Shown: positions 39,201 to 54,200 of the stretch, in pieces
Layout of the letters: every line of letters begins with the position of its first letter
Numbering within the stretch: position 1 is the first letter of the stretch
Origin: Lepidurus packardi
Taxonomy: Eukaryota; Arthropoda; Branchiopoda; Notostraca; Triopsidae
Assembly: GCA_023053545.1 (NCBI GenBank)
Contig: JAKZAN010000007.1
Span: 1,426,001-1,490,000 of the forward strand
Reading direction: 5' to 3'
DNA length: 64,000 nucleotides
Position numbers and translations under genes: made by a program
The notes under the pieces: model-generated
What the model was told of the DNA's origin: nothing
The model's database searches: none
Seen by the model: only the letters and a program-made list of their open reading frames with translations

Positions 39201-42200
39201 GACAGGACAGGATGTCCCGTCAGGTGATACTATCCAGTACTTGGCTTGGTTTTCTTCATTAAATTTTTTTTTTTTTTTTTGCTTTTTGTTGTTGTTACTA
39301 AAGCTTTTAAAGGAGGACGTATCTATAGACCCAAGCCTACGTATATATGAGAAGCCATAAGGTGTGGGGGATCTTAAAGCATACCGGAGATGACGTCATA
39401 TCCTATGGACATAGTTCTTCGTGACTTTGCCATGGGTTTGCTTGGTAGTATGATATGGTGAACCCTTTGATGTTCAAAACAATTTCTCTCCTGTCAGGGG
39501 ACGGACGTTAAAAAGAAAACGTATTAAAAATGAAGGGAGGAGATAGAATGTATTGAAGGATTTGTATCCGTAGAAGTAGGTCTCAAAGACCCTTGTCATC
39601 GCTCCAACGCAGCCAGCGAATATTTTGAGAACTATATGACTATTAGGCCCATTGGTGGTTCTGGACGAATCATGCTTCCAGGGAATTAGCTGGTCGTATA
39701 GGAAGACATTTGTTAGCCTTATGTTGAGCGTTTTTATTACCATCCTGGCTTTCCCTGCAGCTTGATAAAACTTTCTTTTTCATGCCTTGATTGTCGCCAT
39801 AGCGACTATTATCCTAAACTGGGGTAATACTTATCGCGAGCAACATAGGCTTCTGTAGATTCGCGCAAAGTGAACGTCGTTACAATCGGTATAAAACCGA
39901 TCATACAAAGTGACACACAGCTTAGAAAGTTTATTTTAGATGGATAGTTCATTGAAGATCAAGTATCAAAATCATCTGCCCCCGGAAGCAAGTTCCCTTT
40001 GCAGCTGTTGCTTATCAAGGCGTGCTTTATTTATTTATTTATTTTTATTAATCCAAGCCATTTTCGCCAGTCAATTTGTGGAACGCGGAGAAGCAGGAAA
40101 ACTTGTATAGACGACAATAGATCTGACGTCAAGCTATGTGCTACTTGAATGGTCAGTAAAGTACCAAGGCTATAAAGCGGATTGCCTTTTTGATGCGGAC
40201 GGTTCGAGCTGCTAGTTTGTGGTTATAACCGCGGTTTCAACAAAAGCCTATTGTATGTACTGCACATATGAATGTATGTTATAGTGCCAAGCGCTTTGTG
40301 CTGACCACTCAGTTCCTTTCTGATATGCAGTGCGGTATCTCTTTTCAGTTAAACGAAAAGTCGTCGATCCAATCCATCCGCAGAAACTCCTTTCCTTTAT
40401 AGACTAACAAGGCGCTTAACAGTTTAGCATATAAGTCATGTAGTTTCGGATGTGCTCTCAGGGAAGCACAGGAAGTGGTGGCACACGTCAGAGAAACGGG
40501 TTCGTTAGACCAAGTTTGCCGCAGCCTCGGCTCTTACTCTCCAGAAGTGGTTTGATTAGCGTCCTGTAGCTTTTCGCAACCCGTCCTAGTGGTGTGGTTC
40601 GAATGGCCATCGTCCACGAGTTGGGTTGGGCAGCCCTCTGGTGTAGTTTGTCTGCTTTTCAGACGGCAACATTGGGGCCCTGCACAGAATCAAAATCCTC
40701 CTGGTCTGTTCTTGGTCTTGGTATTCCTCGCGTACCAGAAGGCACTTGGCACTAGACCAGGTTAGGTGGTTGAAAGGCGTGATAGACCCAAGTGAAGCCA
40801 CAGAAAAGGCGCAGCCAGACGGGTTTTTGGATACGCCAATAAAGTGCTGGTGATGTAGGTAAAGACAGTATTTCAGGAAATTTTACTCGAGTTCTATTTC
40901 GTAGACATGACAGAACGTGAGCTAGTGCTGTAAACCTGGTGCATCCTGTGAAAAACAAATATCCTGCACCTCTTGTGTGACTCCGACTCCTTTAACTCAC
41001 GCTGTGTAATAATTCATTGTTGAGCGCCTTGTGGATTACGTTGTATGGGTCTTTTTGTTATGGTAAGACTGCATGTAATCTTTTCCTTACTAAACGTGTG
41101 ATAGCTAGATACTACGAAAAAATTCGTTGTTGGAATGGTTAAAGTTTGAGGCAACTGATGCCATGAAGCTGGCTGGCTTATCTAGGAATTTGGGTCCCAA
41201 GTGGTAGTTCAAGTAGGAAAAAAAATAGGACTGGTTTGGTTTTTATATCGTGTTATCCATCTTTAATTACGCGACACTGTGTAATATCAGCATCGTCATT
41301 GGGTAACACAAAGTGGAGATGCCAGGCACTTGAACTGAAGGGTGGTGATGAACAAGTTCTCTTCTTCACTGCAGCGGTTTCGTTTTTCAAGTGTCTTCCT
41401 CTGTCAGGGTAAAAGAATGCCAGTGGCCTTTGCTTTGTCTTACTCGGCAATTTTCGTTTTTATTTCTTAACCCTTCGCTCCGTTTTGCCTGCTAAACTAG
41501 CAGAATGCGCGATTGCGAGCTTTTCGGTACTTCGATTGGTATTCCAGCCTGCAGCAGCTAAAAATCACCTCGTAAAGATTTCCATTTGCAGTGGGTTTTA
41601 TGACCAAGGTGTTGAGGCCTTTGTCACGTTGCTATGTCTGGGCAGAAAATAAAAAAAAAGTAGCGACTAGTGTGTTATTTATTCCTGTCTGGAGGCGTTC
41701 TAGTCCGGGCAGTGTGTTTGGCTTGGACGTGTCTGGTGCATGCAACTGTACATCTAACCATCTCATAAGATAGTTTTCTCTTTGGTTGAAATCCCTCGCT
41801 GGCCTTTACCTTGTCAGTAAAATTTTATAATCCCTTATTTCCATAGCCCCAGAGTTTACCAACCCGCCAAAAAACGCGCCTTTTAACAGCCTACCTGTAG
41901 CATTTATCCCACCCCTTTTGGAAGTGCTAGGAACATTAAATACTCGAGCAGCGATGGATAAGAATACAAACGGTACCGATCCTCATCGGCCATATACGAA
42001 CGACAGGGTTGGCAGCTGCAACTTACCCCTCCAATTTAGCTCCTTTTGATTGCCAACCATGCTTGTAGTTCACAGCAAAAGGATTTCGAGTTTCAAGAGA
42101 CTCCCTACAAGTCCTTGCACTCGTCTAAGCAGTTAAAATTTATTTAGTCCACGAGAGGCTGCCGCGCTTTTGAACTGCAACGTTGCGTTAAGGTTAAAAT

Positions 42201-45200
42201 TTATATTCTAAAAAAACAAAAAAAACTCCAACTCTTGATTTAGAGATCGAGATCGGGGATTGGAATCGGAAGACGCAGCGCAAAGGTAACCACCCGATTT
42301 TCTGCCTGTTAGGTCCGTCGATAATTGTCTTGTCGACTATTTTGAGCGTGTCAAAGAGCGCTTGAGGTATCCCGCGGACCATTTGGCTGTACCTTCGTGG
42401 AATCCACATTCTTTTGACAACTTTACTAGCTTGGCCGGGCTATGCACTGGCCTTGTCCATATTTTGGTTCGAAACCTCCCATTTCCTCATCTTTTCCCGA
42501 GGCCGGCTGCCATCAACTCTAACCTGTCGCATTGTCTTGTCACAAGAGAAAACGCCAAGTTTATGACCCTGTTCGAAAGTCGGTTTTCGACGATTCGATG
42601 GGTAAACCAGGATGGAAGTGAACCCAGGGCTTTAAACGTTAGCAATGGGGAACGATTTGTCGGTGCAATTCTTTGTGAAAACCGTAAACTCGGCTGACTT
42701 GCTTAAACTAGCAGAACAGGTGACCACCACCAGCAGCAAGTCCCATCGTGACCGTTGGAAACATTCCTAGCATACCGTAACTTCTGTTCCTCTGGTATAG
42801 CCAAAACCCTGTCTCGGCAGATCAGTCCTACCTTTTTATTGCATGTACCTTTTGGTGCAAGCGAACTATTCCTGCGGTTTTTTTGCCCAGATCGTGCTGG
42901 CCTTTCTGTTTCAAACTTCCGGATGCCCATCATGACCCAGAGAAACAAAAAAAATAGAGGAGCTTAACAAGATTGGGAATGTTATACATTTGTGATTCAC
43001 ATAGACGTCAAGGGAAAGAATTCGGAATAGTTTACCGATGAGCTGGTTTGATGACTTTTGGATTTCAGGATTTCAGCGAGTACCGTCATGCCTTGGAGTT
43101 TGGGATCCCAACGGAAACGTTCCTGTCTAATTACCAAAGGGTGCAAAAGGCATTGGGAGAGCTTGACCTCCGGAAATCTTTCGACCATCGACCTCCCACT
43201 CGGGCCTACTTACTATACTAATGGCAAGATTTTTCAGCACCGACCTTGCCGTTCGTTCTTTGGCTATCCGCCACCTTTTTCTATTTGTGCTTGGTCCACA
43301 TCTGAAAACTAAATTCCTAGATGTTTTCCCCCGTAAATATCTGCAAACCGCGGCCATTCTTACCTGTCCAAACCCCCCAGTGTCCCCAAACGTACTTGTA
43401 TGTTAATCACTTTTGTCATTTTTGTCATCTTTTTCTTGGCAAACTGAAAAGGAGCTCTTGTGACTTCCCTTTCTGGTGACTGTCGTGTTGGTCGTAACCA
43501 CGGAAAATAACAAAAGAACCAAGCCAGGTGCTTCGGAGGCATTGAACGAGCCCGAGTTATTCTTCAGAAAAGTTCCAATTGGGACCGTGAAAATATGAGC
43601 GTTTAAGGAACCAAGTTTCATTTGTGGAAAGGTTTTAGGCAAAGAGGGTACGGGTTTCTATTCCTATTGTGTGATCCAAGGTCTCCAGGCACCTAAAAGA
43701 AGCGTTTAGGCTAGCAATTTGCACAGTATCGAGGAGAAAAAAGCTGGGAGAAGCCACGAAGAACGTGGGTCCTTCTCTTTTATAACGCTATGCCCCACTG
43801 TCTATAGCGTACCCACTGTATAGCAGAACTACCGTACTGTACAGTACAGTACAAGCCAGACAGCTTAAGGCAAGATTGGGAAGAACATGAACACCTTTTG
43901 GGTCCATTGTTGTAGCTATGGCTTGCTATGCCTCCTTCATATACGTCTCACCTGTATGTATGGGTTTTGTATGGGTTCCATGCCACTGTCGGGAGATAGC
44001 CCTTCCCTTTTGATAGGGCGATGGAAAGCAACAGCTGACAAACGTTTCTCAGTTCAAAAACCTCGAGGCGAGCGCTATTAAAAACGGAGCCAAAAAGGTG
44101 TGTATCCAGAACATATAAGAACTAACGTTACGGCTTTTTTTGCCAGTGGTGTCCACACCCTTTACCAGAACCAATTTAGCCGTGCTGGATCTTATTAGTA
44201 TTAGGTCAGGGAAGATTCTGTTCAAGAAACTCGGTATGGGGAATCCATTTTAAAAGGATGCCGAAGTTGGTAGTGGGTTTTGTGATGGCGTTGCGAGATT
44301 CAGGGCGTGTGGTGGTATGATGTAGTGTACGAGTCTAGCCAAGTGTCATTCTGTCAGAGAATCTATGATTGAGCAGGGCTAATAGAGTTATGCAAAAGCA
44401 AAAACCCATGGAAACAACAGGTGATTCGCTGGTTGCAACGTTTTGGGGTCCCTCCCGACCTTTCAGTGTTGCCAACCGAGCTTCTGTTTCAGCCTAATTG
44501 CTATTAGTTGTAGAACACGGAAAGGTTTTCAGGCCGGATTTACCAGTCCTCCGTTACGCCTTGTCTGTGGTGACTGGTACACGTCATTGTGGCTGTAATG
44601 TGTATGAAGCCTCATTAGCATATGTTTATCAACGTCGTGTTGTACCTTATTTTGACTTTTCCTTCCATTTCTTTTTTCAATTTTTCAAAGAAGCTAAATG
44701 AAATGTGGGTTTAACTTGGGTGGCAACTGGGCGAGTAAGATTCAACAACCAAGACAGGTCGATTGTCCTGTCTCACCGCGATTACTGCTTATCAGGCTTT
44801 TCTGGATTGCTCTCTGATGTATGTCGCCAAGCGAGGAGAGTGGTGCAAACCATTAGGTGGCAGCTAGTAATTGAGCAGGCGCCATTGTGCTGTTTGGCAG
44901 GCTTTCAGACGCTGGGTTTGGGCCGACTGCGACTTTTCAATCTCGGGAATAACATTCCACAAGTGAGTGAGGCTGGTTTTGTGCTCTCGAGACTTCGAGG
45001 TGGCACTTGTTAATCTTTGCGAAGAGTCTGAAAGAGCTCTTGGTCCGAAGTAGAGTCCTCGATATGAAAACAAGGGAAGCAGTTTTGAGGCATCAGAAAG
45101 ATTAGGTTGACTGGTTACAGTATAGAGCTTCTGCTTCAACCATAAGGTTTTATTACGTTTTCTTTTCTTTTTTTTACTATTTCCGTTCTCGGAAACCCAA

Positions 45201-48200
45201 CTCTTCGCTCAAGACTCTTGCCGCGAGTAACCGAAATGGCTGATTTTTTCATGTTCCTTTATTTTTTTATTTTTTTTTTGGGGGGGGGGGGGGGGATTGT
45301 AAAATGGTGCTTGTCAAAATGGCTTATATGGCTGACCACTTGCACTTCATGTGCTGAAGCGAAGGCTTGATACATCCTTGAAACGGACAATAGAAACTGG
45401 TTTTTCTTGTCAAGTTGTCGGAGCTATAATAGCTCGAGCGGGGTGCCTATCAGAAGAGGAATTCTACGACGTGTGGTAGGATCGTATCTCTTTTTTTTAT
45501 AATATAAGAGTAAGATACTCCGGAGATCCGCGAAAGGAGCATTGAAGATGAATTGTGGACTAGGCGCTGGGCAGTGTGATCACTCGTGCCCAGTTAAGCA
45601 TATAAGGTAGAGAAGAGCTTGTTGGCGGGGAAATGTAGGGGAGAGGCCCCCTGTTCTTGTCCTTTTTAATTTAAAGTGGTGCTACGTGACAAGAGATCGA
45701 AAACAACAAGACAAGCATTAGATTTGATCCGTCTCGATGCGCTTTATTTTCCAAGGGCGATAGGAGAGAAGGATCTTCCAGGAAAGCAAAGGAAGACGTA
45801 TAAGAGCGCCAATTTGGATGGAAACATGATTATCTTTTCTCATCCACAGTCCAATTGGGAGATTGGGCATTTTGTACGAGGCCATGCGTGGTAGACATAA
45901 CATGAATTGGTTGTCGGGTTTTGTCTAGGAGGAAGTTGTTTGTGAAGGCAGACATGGATGAGCAGACTTTTTTGCGTTCTATTATTTAGAGAAGAGAATA
46001 GAACCATACAATAAATGGAGAAGGAAATACTGACGCCAGCTATAGGGAATGTGTCCTAATATTAAAGATTCTGTAATTATAGGAGTGGACTGATTAGTTT
46101 GTGTGCCTCTTTCGTTTTCTACGGTAATTTCGTGCCTAATATCGGACGACGGCAATGATCACGGGGCTTTCTGTAATCCTGAGACTGAAGTCAGGTCAAA
46201 CTTGAGCAACGGGTAACTGTAATCATAAGACGATAATTGTTCACTTAACCCCCAAGTGGTAGGATTAGATGGCTGGGATTTTGGTCGGTCTGCTTTTGGG
46301 TTCTTTTTCTGTTATTGAGTATGCTAGTATTAAGAATATCTCATGGGGCTTTCGATTGACGTGAAACGTTGCACTTGGCAACGCCATAGAACATTAGAAT
46401 CAAGTTCGTGGTAGCTTTTGTTGTTGTTCCGGCATTTAACCTTGAATCAGGACTCGGTAACTTGGCAAAAGACTATATGCATGTAGATAGTTGCAACATT
46501 TATTATAAAGCTGGTTGCATGCGGTTGGGCCGCATTTGAAAATTCAAATCGTCCAAACCAGACATGGTAATCACTATGCTCTGGATAGCTAGGAGCGATA
46601 CAACATAAAATAATTTCTCGAGTCCCAAGTTGTACAACAAGTAGTGTCAATTTTTTTTTAACTTTATTAATTAGTTTTCTTTTTCGTTGTAATAGTTTCG
46701 GACTGGAGCGTCAGCGAGGACATGCTCGGCTTCAACCTTTGTTGAACGCCAAATCCACGCCGTCATTAACTCGGGATGTCGGTAACGAGCATGCTCTGTC
46801 GCCGAGCGCCGATCCTGGCTTGCTGGTCTGCAAGTCTGCCTTGGATTATCAGCCTAAACTAAGCACCGCGCAATCTACCCCCAATTTGGACGTAGCTCGC
46901 ATCCCCATTAGCCCGAAATCCCTTGACCTGTTACCTGGCGAGATGCATTCCCCCCAACACAACAGTATGGAAAGTCACGCGACGTGGGATTGGGAAAGAC
47001 CACCTCCTCCTGGCGACATGTACACCGAGGACGAATACCAATACGCGTCCCAATTGCGTTCTTCGATGGCTTCTGTGTTACATGGTCGCCAAAGCTCGTC
47101 TTTATCAACTGCTTCATCGGCGTCACACAGTCGGCAGCCCTCGGCGTTGTCCACACATTCCGATGACACCTTCGTGGGCCAAAGCATGTATGGCGAAGAC
47201 ATCGGTCTGCCCAGCCCCCGTGCGCGGTTCGGCTCGGATAGTTCCCAAAATTCGCAAGACACCTTTCGCCAAGACATGACACTCTACTACAAACAGTACA
47301 GTGGACTTGGCGGCGGGAAAGGAGGCATGGGAGGGCCTAACGGCAACACCTGGGTGCCGATGGTTCTCGAGCCGGATCAGTTTACGCTTTGCAACAAAGC
47401 TTCTTCCTCCCCTCCACCCCCTCCGCCTGTACGTGACGCTTCCAGCCTCAAGTACATCAAATACGGGCCAGGTCACGAAAAGCACCCGTCTTGGCCCATG
47501 CCAGCTGCCGCGACCCAGAGCTTGCAGGTGCTAACCTCCAACGGCAGTAATCCTCCTTCACACGTAGACGACGAAAGTAACAGTGGTGGTATCCAGCAGA
47601 GTGGCCAAAGCCAGCGCAGCAAATCCTGGACGGAGCAAACGGACTATCCCAAAGAGCCGCCTGCGTCCTACGTCCGGCCTTACGTGAAGCAACGGAGCAA
47701 CTCCTCTTTCAGTCAACAGCTAAAAACCGTGATGGAAAATTGCGTTGAACGGATCCCGCCCGAGGCTTACCAACCGAAAGAGTATGACTCTTCGGCTTTT
47801 TACCCCACGTTCGACTGTGATGGGCGCCCGCTTAGCGACCAAGACTACAATGCGCCTTCCCCGCCCGAGAGGGACATGCCTTCCTATATGAGCACCTACA
47901 GTGGGCCGTCCTCGGATTACGCCAAATACGAGGACATGCAACAATACTCTCACTCGGAAGGATACTCCAGTTATGTGCCTTCGGAAGCGAGTTATGTGAG
48001 TGTGGCTAGTAGTGGTACCCCGCTCCTGGACCGGTTAAGGCGAGAAGGTGAAATGGGGCCAGGTCCAGATCCATTGCAGGCACGCGACACGACCGGACCT
48101 GTATTGCACCATCACCCGCATGCTAATGCTAACAGTACAAACACTACAAACAATGGGAGAGAGTCCGTCACTACAGTGGCGACCAACAGCAGCGGGTCCA

Positions 48201-51200
48201 ACAGTTCCAACGAAACACTACGATGGCACGGTTCTTACAGTGATATTAGTGTGATGAGCGGTAGCAGTCGCGGAATCGATTCGCGCGGCAGTTTGGAACC
48301 CGGGGCCAGTTTAGTGGTGGTTCACAGTGCCAAAGTACAAGCGCCTGTACGACACAACTCGGAAAGTGTGCTCTACTACAGCACCGGCTCCAGTAGCCCT
48401 GACGGCAGCCAAATGAGCGAGCATGGCAGCGTGAAAAACTGCAAAGAAACGGCAGCCACACGGATTTGGACTAGTCAGGAGCGGAAACTCAACGAATACA
48501 ACCACTACCAACAACGCAAACCACAAGCGCCGCCTAAGCTGGTCTACCAACGCAGCTGCAGTAGCAGCAATGCCTTCTCGGATCACGGCCAGAGGTCCCC
48601 GACCGTGGATACCAGTCATCAGCTCTCGGTAGCCGAACGGATTCACCAGCTCGAAAGGCAATCCAAATCCGTGCCCAACCTGTTTGATAAAGCAGTCTTT
48701 CAGCGGCCTCCTCCGCCTAATCTTCAGCATTACCATTCTGCCGGGGACGCTACGAGCGGTTTCCATCCCAGTCACAGTCAGCCATCGGCGAACAAAGTGA
48801 TGATGATGATGAACGCCATCGTACCGTCCGCCAAGCGGTACCCTCAACCCCAAACGCTGAAGCTAAGCTCAACGGGACCATCCCCAGTTGAACCGGACGC
48901 GGCTCTACATTCCTTGCTTAATCATATGCACGCGAGTGACGCGAGCAGTGACGGGGCAGAAACTAATAGTAACCACCAAACATCGATTCCAACGACCACG
49001 CCGTATGTCAATTACACCTACTTAGACCCCGATAAGCGGCTCAGAGTGGCAGATCCGACCTTAAAAGCCATTCAGAAGCAAGCCTTATTGTCCTATTACG
49101 AAAGGCACACGGCCGGGAAAGGAGGGGCCCACCAGCAAATGCAAATAGACAACCGAAGCAATCATCGGGATATGGCACCTTTTCATCAAGCTTCCAGTGG
49201 CATTGCTCGTTTGGCGCGCATCCCAGAGCCGTTGTCGCTCACCATGACAACGACTACCGCATTGTCGGCATCGTCACGTCAAGGTTCGCCAACTAAACTT
49301 CCCCTTGATCGCCTACTTGCAGATTCCGTCTCGCCAAAGTCGCTGTACCCCGAACCGCTCCCTCCTCGTAAGAACAAGGTAAGCCTCTGACCTTGATTTG
49401 TGCTCTTTTTATCATTCAGGAATGTCCGAAATGTGTCATCAGCCAAGATTTTGCGAAATTATAAGAGCTGAAATGAGAACCTAGTTCATTGGATAAGCCG
49501 GTTTTGTTGGCCAATAGGGTTAGGATGTTTTTTTTAAATCTTTTAATGGACCCAAAGAATCTTTACGTTTGAAGTTTTGCCCACTTGGCTTGGCTGTTGT
49601 TAGAACTGAAAATATTCCTAAATTTAGCTCCCAACGGTTTCGCTATTCTCCACCTTGACGGTGCACACGTATGGCGTAGCACTACCATAAGCCAGCTTTC
49701 TTCTTCAAATCCAGTCGCATAACAGCCATTTGGTGCCGGTGACACGACACACCAGAGCGACATCGGCATTTTGTGCCCTGTGACGACCAATTTTTAATAA
49801 ACGTCTAGTCCCAGTTTCTAGGCGGCGGTGTGTCTCTGTATAAACTTGTCAGAAATTGGTGAAGAAAACAAAAATGGGCTTATGCAAAGCAGATACCCCA
49901 TCGCATTGCGGGTGGCTTTGGCGGACTTTGACGGGTCTAAAAAATTCTTTGGCTGATAAAGTCTGTCGGGCTGTTGCGAATGTGTTGCCTTGGTTCCATC
50001 GGGAGTTGAGCCCTTCGGCAAGACTAGAATCGTTCCGTATGGCCGTCTGTACAGCAATGTAAGTGGTATTACGAGCCATAACGAATAGGTAGTGGCCCAA
50101 CTCGATAAATGTTCATGCTCATTAGCACTCTCTTAATATTTTTTTTATATCTAACTTGCTGGGGAATTCTTAGAACTAAATAAGCTTGACTTGGATTGAC
50201 AGCGTTGTAGATTCCTTGCTGAGATTTTCCTTTCTAACACTTGTACTTTTCAAATTAAAAAAATAAAACTCAGAGTCCTTCAGGTTTCGTGTTCGTCCTT
50301 GACGGAATTCGTTCCGCTGCGGTCGTGCGCAGGTTTTTGGCTTGCCGTTGTTTCTGTCCTGAAACGACTTAGCTTCCGCCGTTCCTCTCTTTTTTCTTCT
50401 CCTTTTCTATCCCAACTAGACATTCTAACCTGGTTATTAAAAAAAGAGGGAGATTTAAGATTAGTATGTGTAATAGCTATGCAATTTGCCCGCAAGACGA
50501 GAGATGGGTAGTGGTAATTTAACGAGTACGCCGTAATTCTAGGTTATCAACGAAGGGCATAGGTTGCGTGGTCAGGGTTTCTATAGTGTACATTTTATAC
50601 ATGAAGAAAAAAGTGACTTGGAAGTCTCATAGCTAGTTGAACATTCATAAACTCCGCATCTCATAGCAGCTATGTCGGACATAAGTCGACGCTCTGGTAT
50701 GTGGAAGCAAATGCGAGAAATAAAAAAAGAGCTTGGTATCCACTATGACATACACGTAACGAACTAGCACATGGAACAGAAGAACGGACTAGAGCCAAGA
50801 ACAACAGCTGCTGAGGAGCAACTTTTACTCATACCCGCATATTAGCGTCTACGTTACGTGAACCTAGCTTGAGAGTTTGCATGCATTTATACTATGTAAT
50901 TGCAGATTTTGATCATGCTCTGGTAGTATGCGGTGTCTGTTATGCATGGAATAATAATGTCTCATATTGTTCTTTGGTTACCTAGAACGACGTGCCCGAA
51001 CTCGTTGGTGGTCCGTATGATCGAATTCAGCCTTCGTCGGAGTCCAGGTAAAATGATTTCCAAGACTTACGTTATGTTGTAATTTATGGCTTGGTAGGGA
51101 GTTGGAACAAAAATTGAAAGGGAATGCAGGCTAAAAGATAAGGCGCTCGTAAACATATGTCATCGTCACGGAAAAATTCCAGTATATTAGCAGAGGAGAT

Positions 51201-54200
51201 ATCCGTCTTATCCAATGATAAAACCTCAATCATTCGAAAGAACGCGATTAAATGCAATAGTTTTAGGACGGAAACAACACACGAGGGAATCTATTCTTAG
51301 TTCCAGCTATATTAGCAGCCTCCCTTTCTTTCTTTACCAGCAGTACAAAGTATGCTGCCCCGCACTTTTTCTACTGAAAGTCGTAAAAATAAAAGAAATT
51401 CAAACGGTCTTGGCACCGACACGTGTTTAAGTGCCAGTCTAAAAATATGAAGACTGGGAATTAATCGTCAAATTCGAAGCGTGGCAGACTGCATCATCCT
51501 TGTTCATCTCTCTGCATCATCCTTGTTCATCTCTCACTGTCTTTATCTTTGGGCTTATATTTGTATTCCAAACGGCAAACCTTTCTTGAGATCTGTTTAC
51601 GTAGCTGTTCTACACGAATGTGTGACAAACAGCAAGTTTTTTTTTCGGTTTGCTGTCTTAAAACAAAGAAGCCATGCAGTATGAATATTTTGGAAGGGGA
51701 AAGTAGACTTGGCACTCGCTTGAAACGAGTTTGAAAAACTAGTTTTTCTTGGTTCCTATTTGAATGCCTGTTCTCTTACATGACCTTAAAAAAATTGCGC
51801 TTTGTGTAGATGAGGACGTGTTGTAAAGGTCTTATTAAGATATAAAGATATTGGCTGGACATGGGACAAGGGAATATTTAGAAAGGTTGAAAAATTGGGA
51901 AATTCCCAGTAATCCTCTGGAGTAGGGAGAACGCAGAACACGCATCAACCTGCATAGAGTGTCTGTGTGCTTTTGCGTTGGTTTCTCAAGGATAAGAAAT
52001 TCAATGGGTTTTGGCTTTCTTCCCATTTTCTTTAAACAGAGCCATCACAAAAGCAAACGTCTCCCGTGAGTCAGGTCAGAGTTTCTGGGGACGGACAAGA
52101 AAAGCAAATAGGAATAGGAAGTGCGGTAGTGGTATGGACCCCGAACCTTCGACTTTGGCTCAAATATTTGAAATGATCTTTATTGAACGAAGCTAGTGAA
52201 GCTATACAAACCCAAAGTACTCGTGTTTTCTTGACGCAACTGTAGGTCAGTGTCGTCTTTGACGTCATGAGCGGGGATTCTTGACTCGTTCGTCAGTCCT
52301 ACCACGTTGAATATTCATTGGCACTTGGGCAAAGACCTGTTTTCGGAGCGTTCCTGCTCTGATGTGTATAGTACTTTCTAAGCCTTAGCATTGGTGCTCG
52401 TATAGGGCAAAATAAAGAAGTAGTGGAGTCGTAAGTTGTCGTTCAGTTGCAGAGAGTGTGTGAAAGACAAGTGTTTATTCACAACTTTCACTGGGATTTG
52501 TCCTTGTTTTGCCCCAACTTCAAGTTAGCAGTGCGGGGCGTTAACGACTGAAACGGCCACAGAGAAGAATATCAATGCAAAGAGCACGATCACTCATTTG
52601 CAGGCGACCGTGAGTCATTTGACGGTTCTCTTGCCGTAGTGGAGCTGATTAGATACAGTTCTATACACTGTTTTGTGGTAGTGGTGCAGCAGAGCCAGGT
52701 CTGGGCATTCCAAATCGTTAAAAGTCCCTGTTTGAATGATGTTACGAATTGGGAACCGGGAGATTTCATCTCGACCACCTCCATTGTTACCCAAACCCAA
52801 ATTACCTGTCCGAACTTTGCCCAAACCACCTCCACGGCCTCCTTGCAGTGCCCCTGGCAAACCTTTAACGTGTCTGAAAGATATGGCTTTTAATCCATTC
52901 TACTTATACAGGTAAAAAGAAAAATCTAAAAATAAAACTGAACACTCGTACAATCAGACAGCCGTAGCAAATTTTTTAGGATTAAAAAGAGGCTTTATTA
53001 ATTCCAGAATGCTATCGTAAGGCTAATGGTGTGTGCTAGACAGTGGTTTGTTCAGCCAACGGCGGTTATTTCACATCAAGTTTGAAGACGTACATTCAAT
53101 TCACATTGCTGCGCCATATCCATTTACTCCAGTGTCTGTTGTGTTAGCTGTCGTGTTGCCCGAAACGTTGCATAGACAGGAAGAGTCGTAAAGACAGCGT
53201 GAAAATAACTCTTTCTTCCTGTCTTGCTTGTTCGCTTTTCTTTTCTTTTTTTCTGTAAGTGAAGAGAAAAAATAAAACGAACACAGAATTAGACCGTACA
53301 GTACATTCCAAAAGGTCCCTAGCTTTTCTTAGCCAAGTTTGCCGCGTAAGTTATTGATACGTCCGCTGCATTTTTTGTGCCTGTATTTTATCCTTGTATT
53401 TGTGTGCAGCAAAAGTATGCTCATTCAAGCAGTGACTGTAGACCCAAAACTTTAATGTTTGCCAATCTTGTATGGCTTTCTTCCGTTGCACCTGGTACGG
53501 CGAAGCGTTTAGCTTGAGCGACTGGATTGTTTTTAACCAATAAGTTTTCAAACGACTGACCAGGTGCAGGGAACTGACAAATTTGAACGCTGCAAGGAAT
53601 TAAACCCAAAATCGAGCGCGCCTAACAGGCACCACTTTGATGACGAGGCATCAGCAACTTTGCCAAGGTTTTTTTCGGTCCAGCGAAGGACGTTGAAGTG
53701 TGAAGTTTTTAAGGCGCCTCTTCTATAGCGCTAGGAATACCTACACAAGCTCGTTATGAATGTCCCTTACGATCTCAATTTTTACAAGAATACTTTTACA
53801 AAGGGACTAATCCAACATTATTGTCTTTTCAATTCCAGTACCAATGGAGGAGGATTTGGCCCAGATGCAGAGAATCTGAATAGTCCAGTAACCCGGAAGG
53901 GTTCGTTCCATAACAGTAGCGATATCTTTGGTGCCCCGTTGCCTCCTCGAGATCATACCTTGAATTTAGTGCCTCCAGAGAGGCCCCCCAAAAAGCCTCA
54001 CCTACGAGCCCAGCCTCCGCCTCCTATCAGCGCCGAGCAAGAGTTACGACGCATTGAAGCCTCGGTTCAGGAATTAATGAACTTGAGCCCGGCGAGACGC
54101 ACTTCCACCTCGTCATCGATACCAGCCACAGCAACGGGTCAAGTTCCTTTGCGCAAAAAACCACCTGCTCCGGATCCTCCGGCTACCGAAGGAACCGACC

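Larger units (their letters stand above)
38308..46695 (+). other. Shroom intron 2, 8.4 kb
   Basis: Donor GTAAGA after Thr-Asn, acceptor GTAATAG before Phe-Gly-Leu; the split codon gives Ser. It is the largest intron in the window. It holds a TTTA tract near 40027-40046, a palindromic GTACAGTAC cluster near 43832-43855 and a T-then-G homopolymer at 45259-45295. No coding sequence supported. Confidence 0.75.

Noticed and set aside
43832-43855. GTACTGTACAGTACAGTAC palindromic stretch
   Set aside because: Short overlapping self-complementary repeat in an intron; no evidence that it is more than low-complexity sequence.
48311-48853. 180-codon open frame on the minus strand
   Set aside because: Lies entirely opposite the large Shroom coding exon and has no domain. 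It is a shadow of the codon bias of the real gene.
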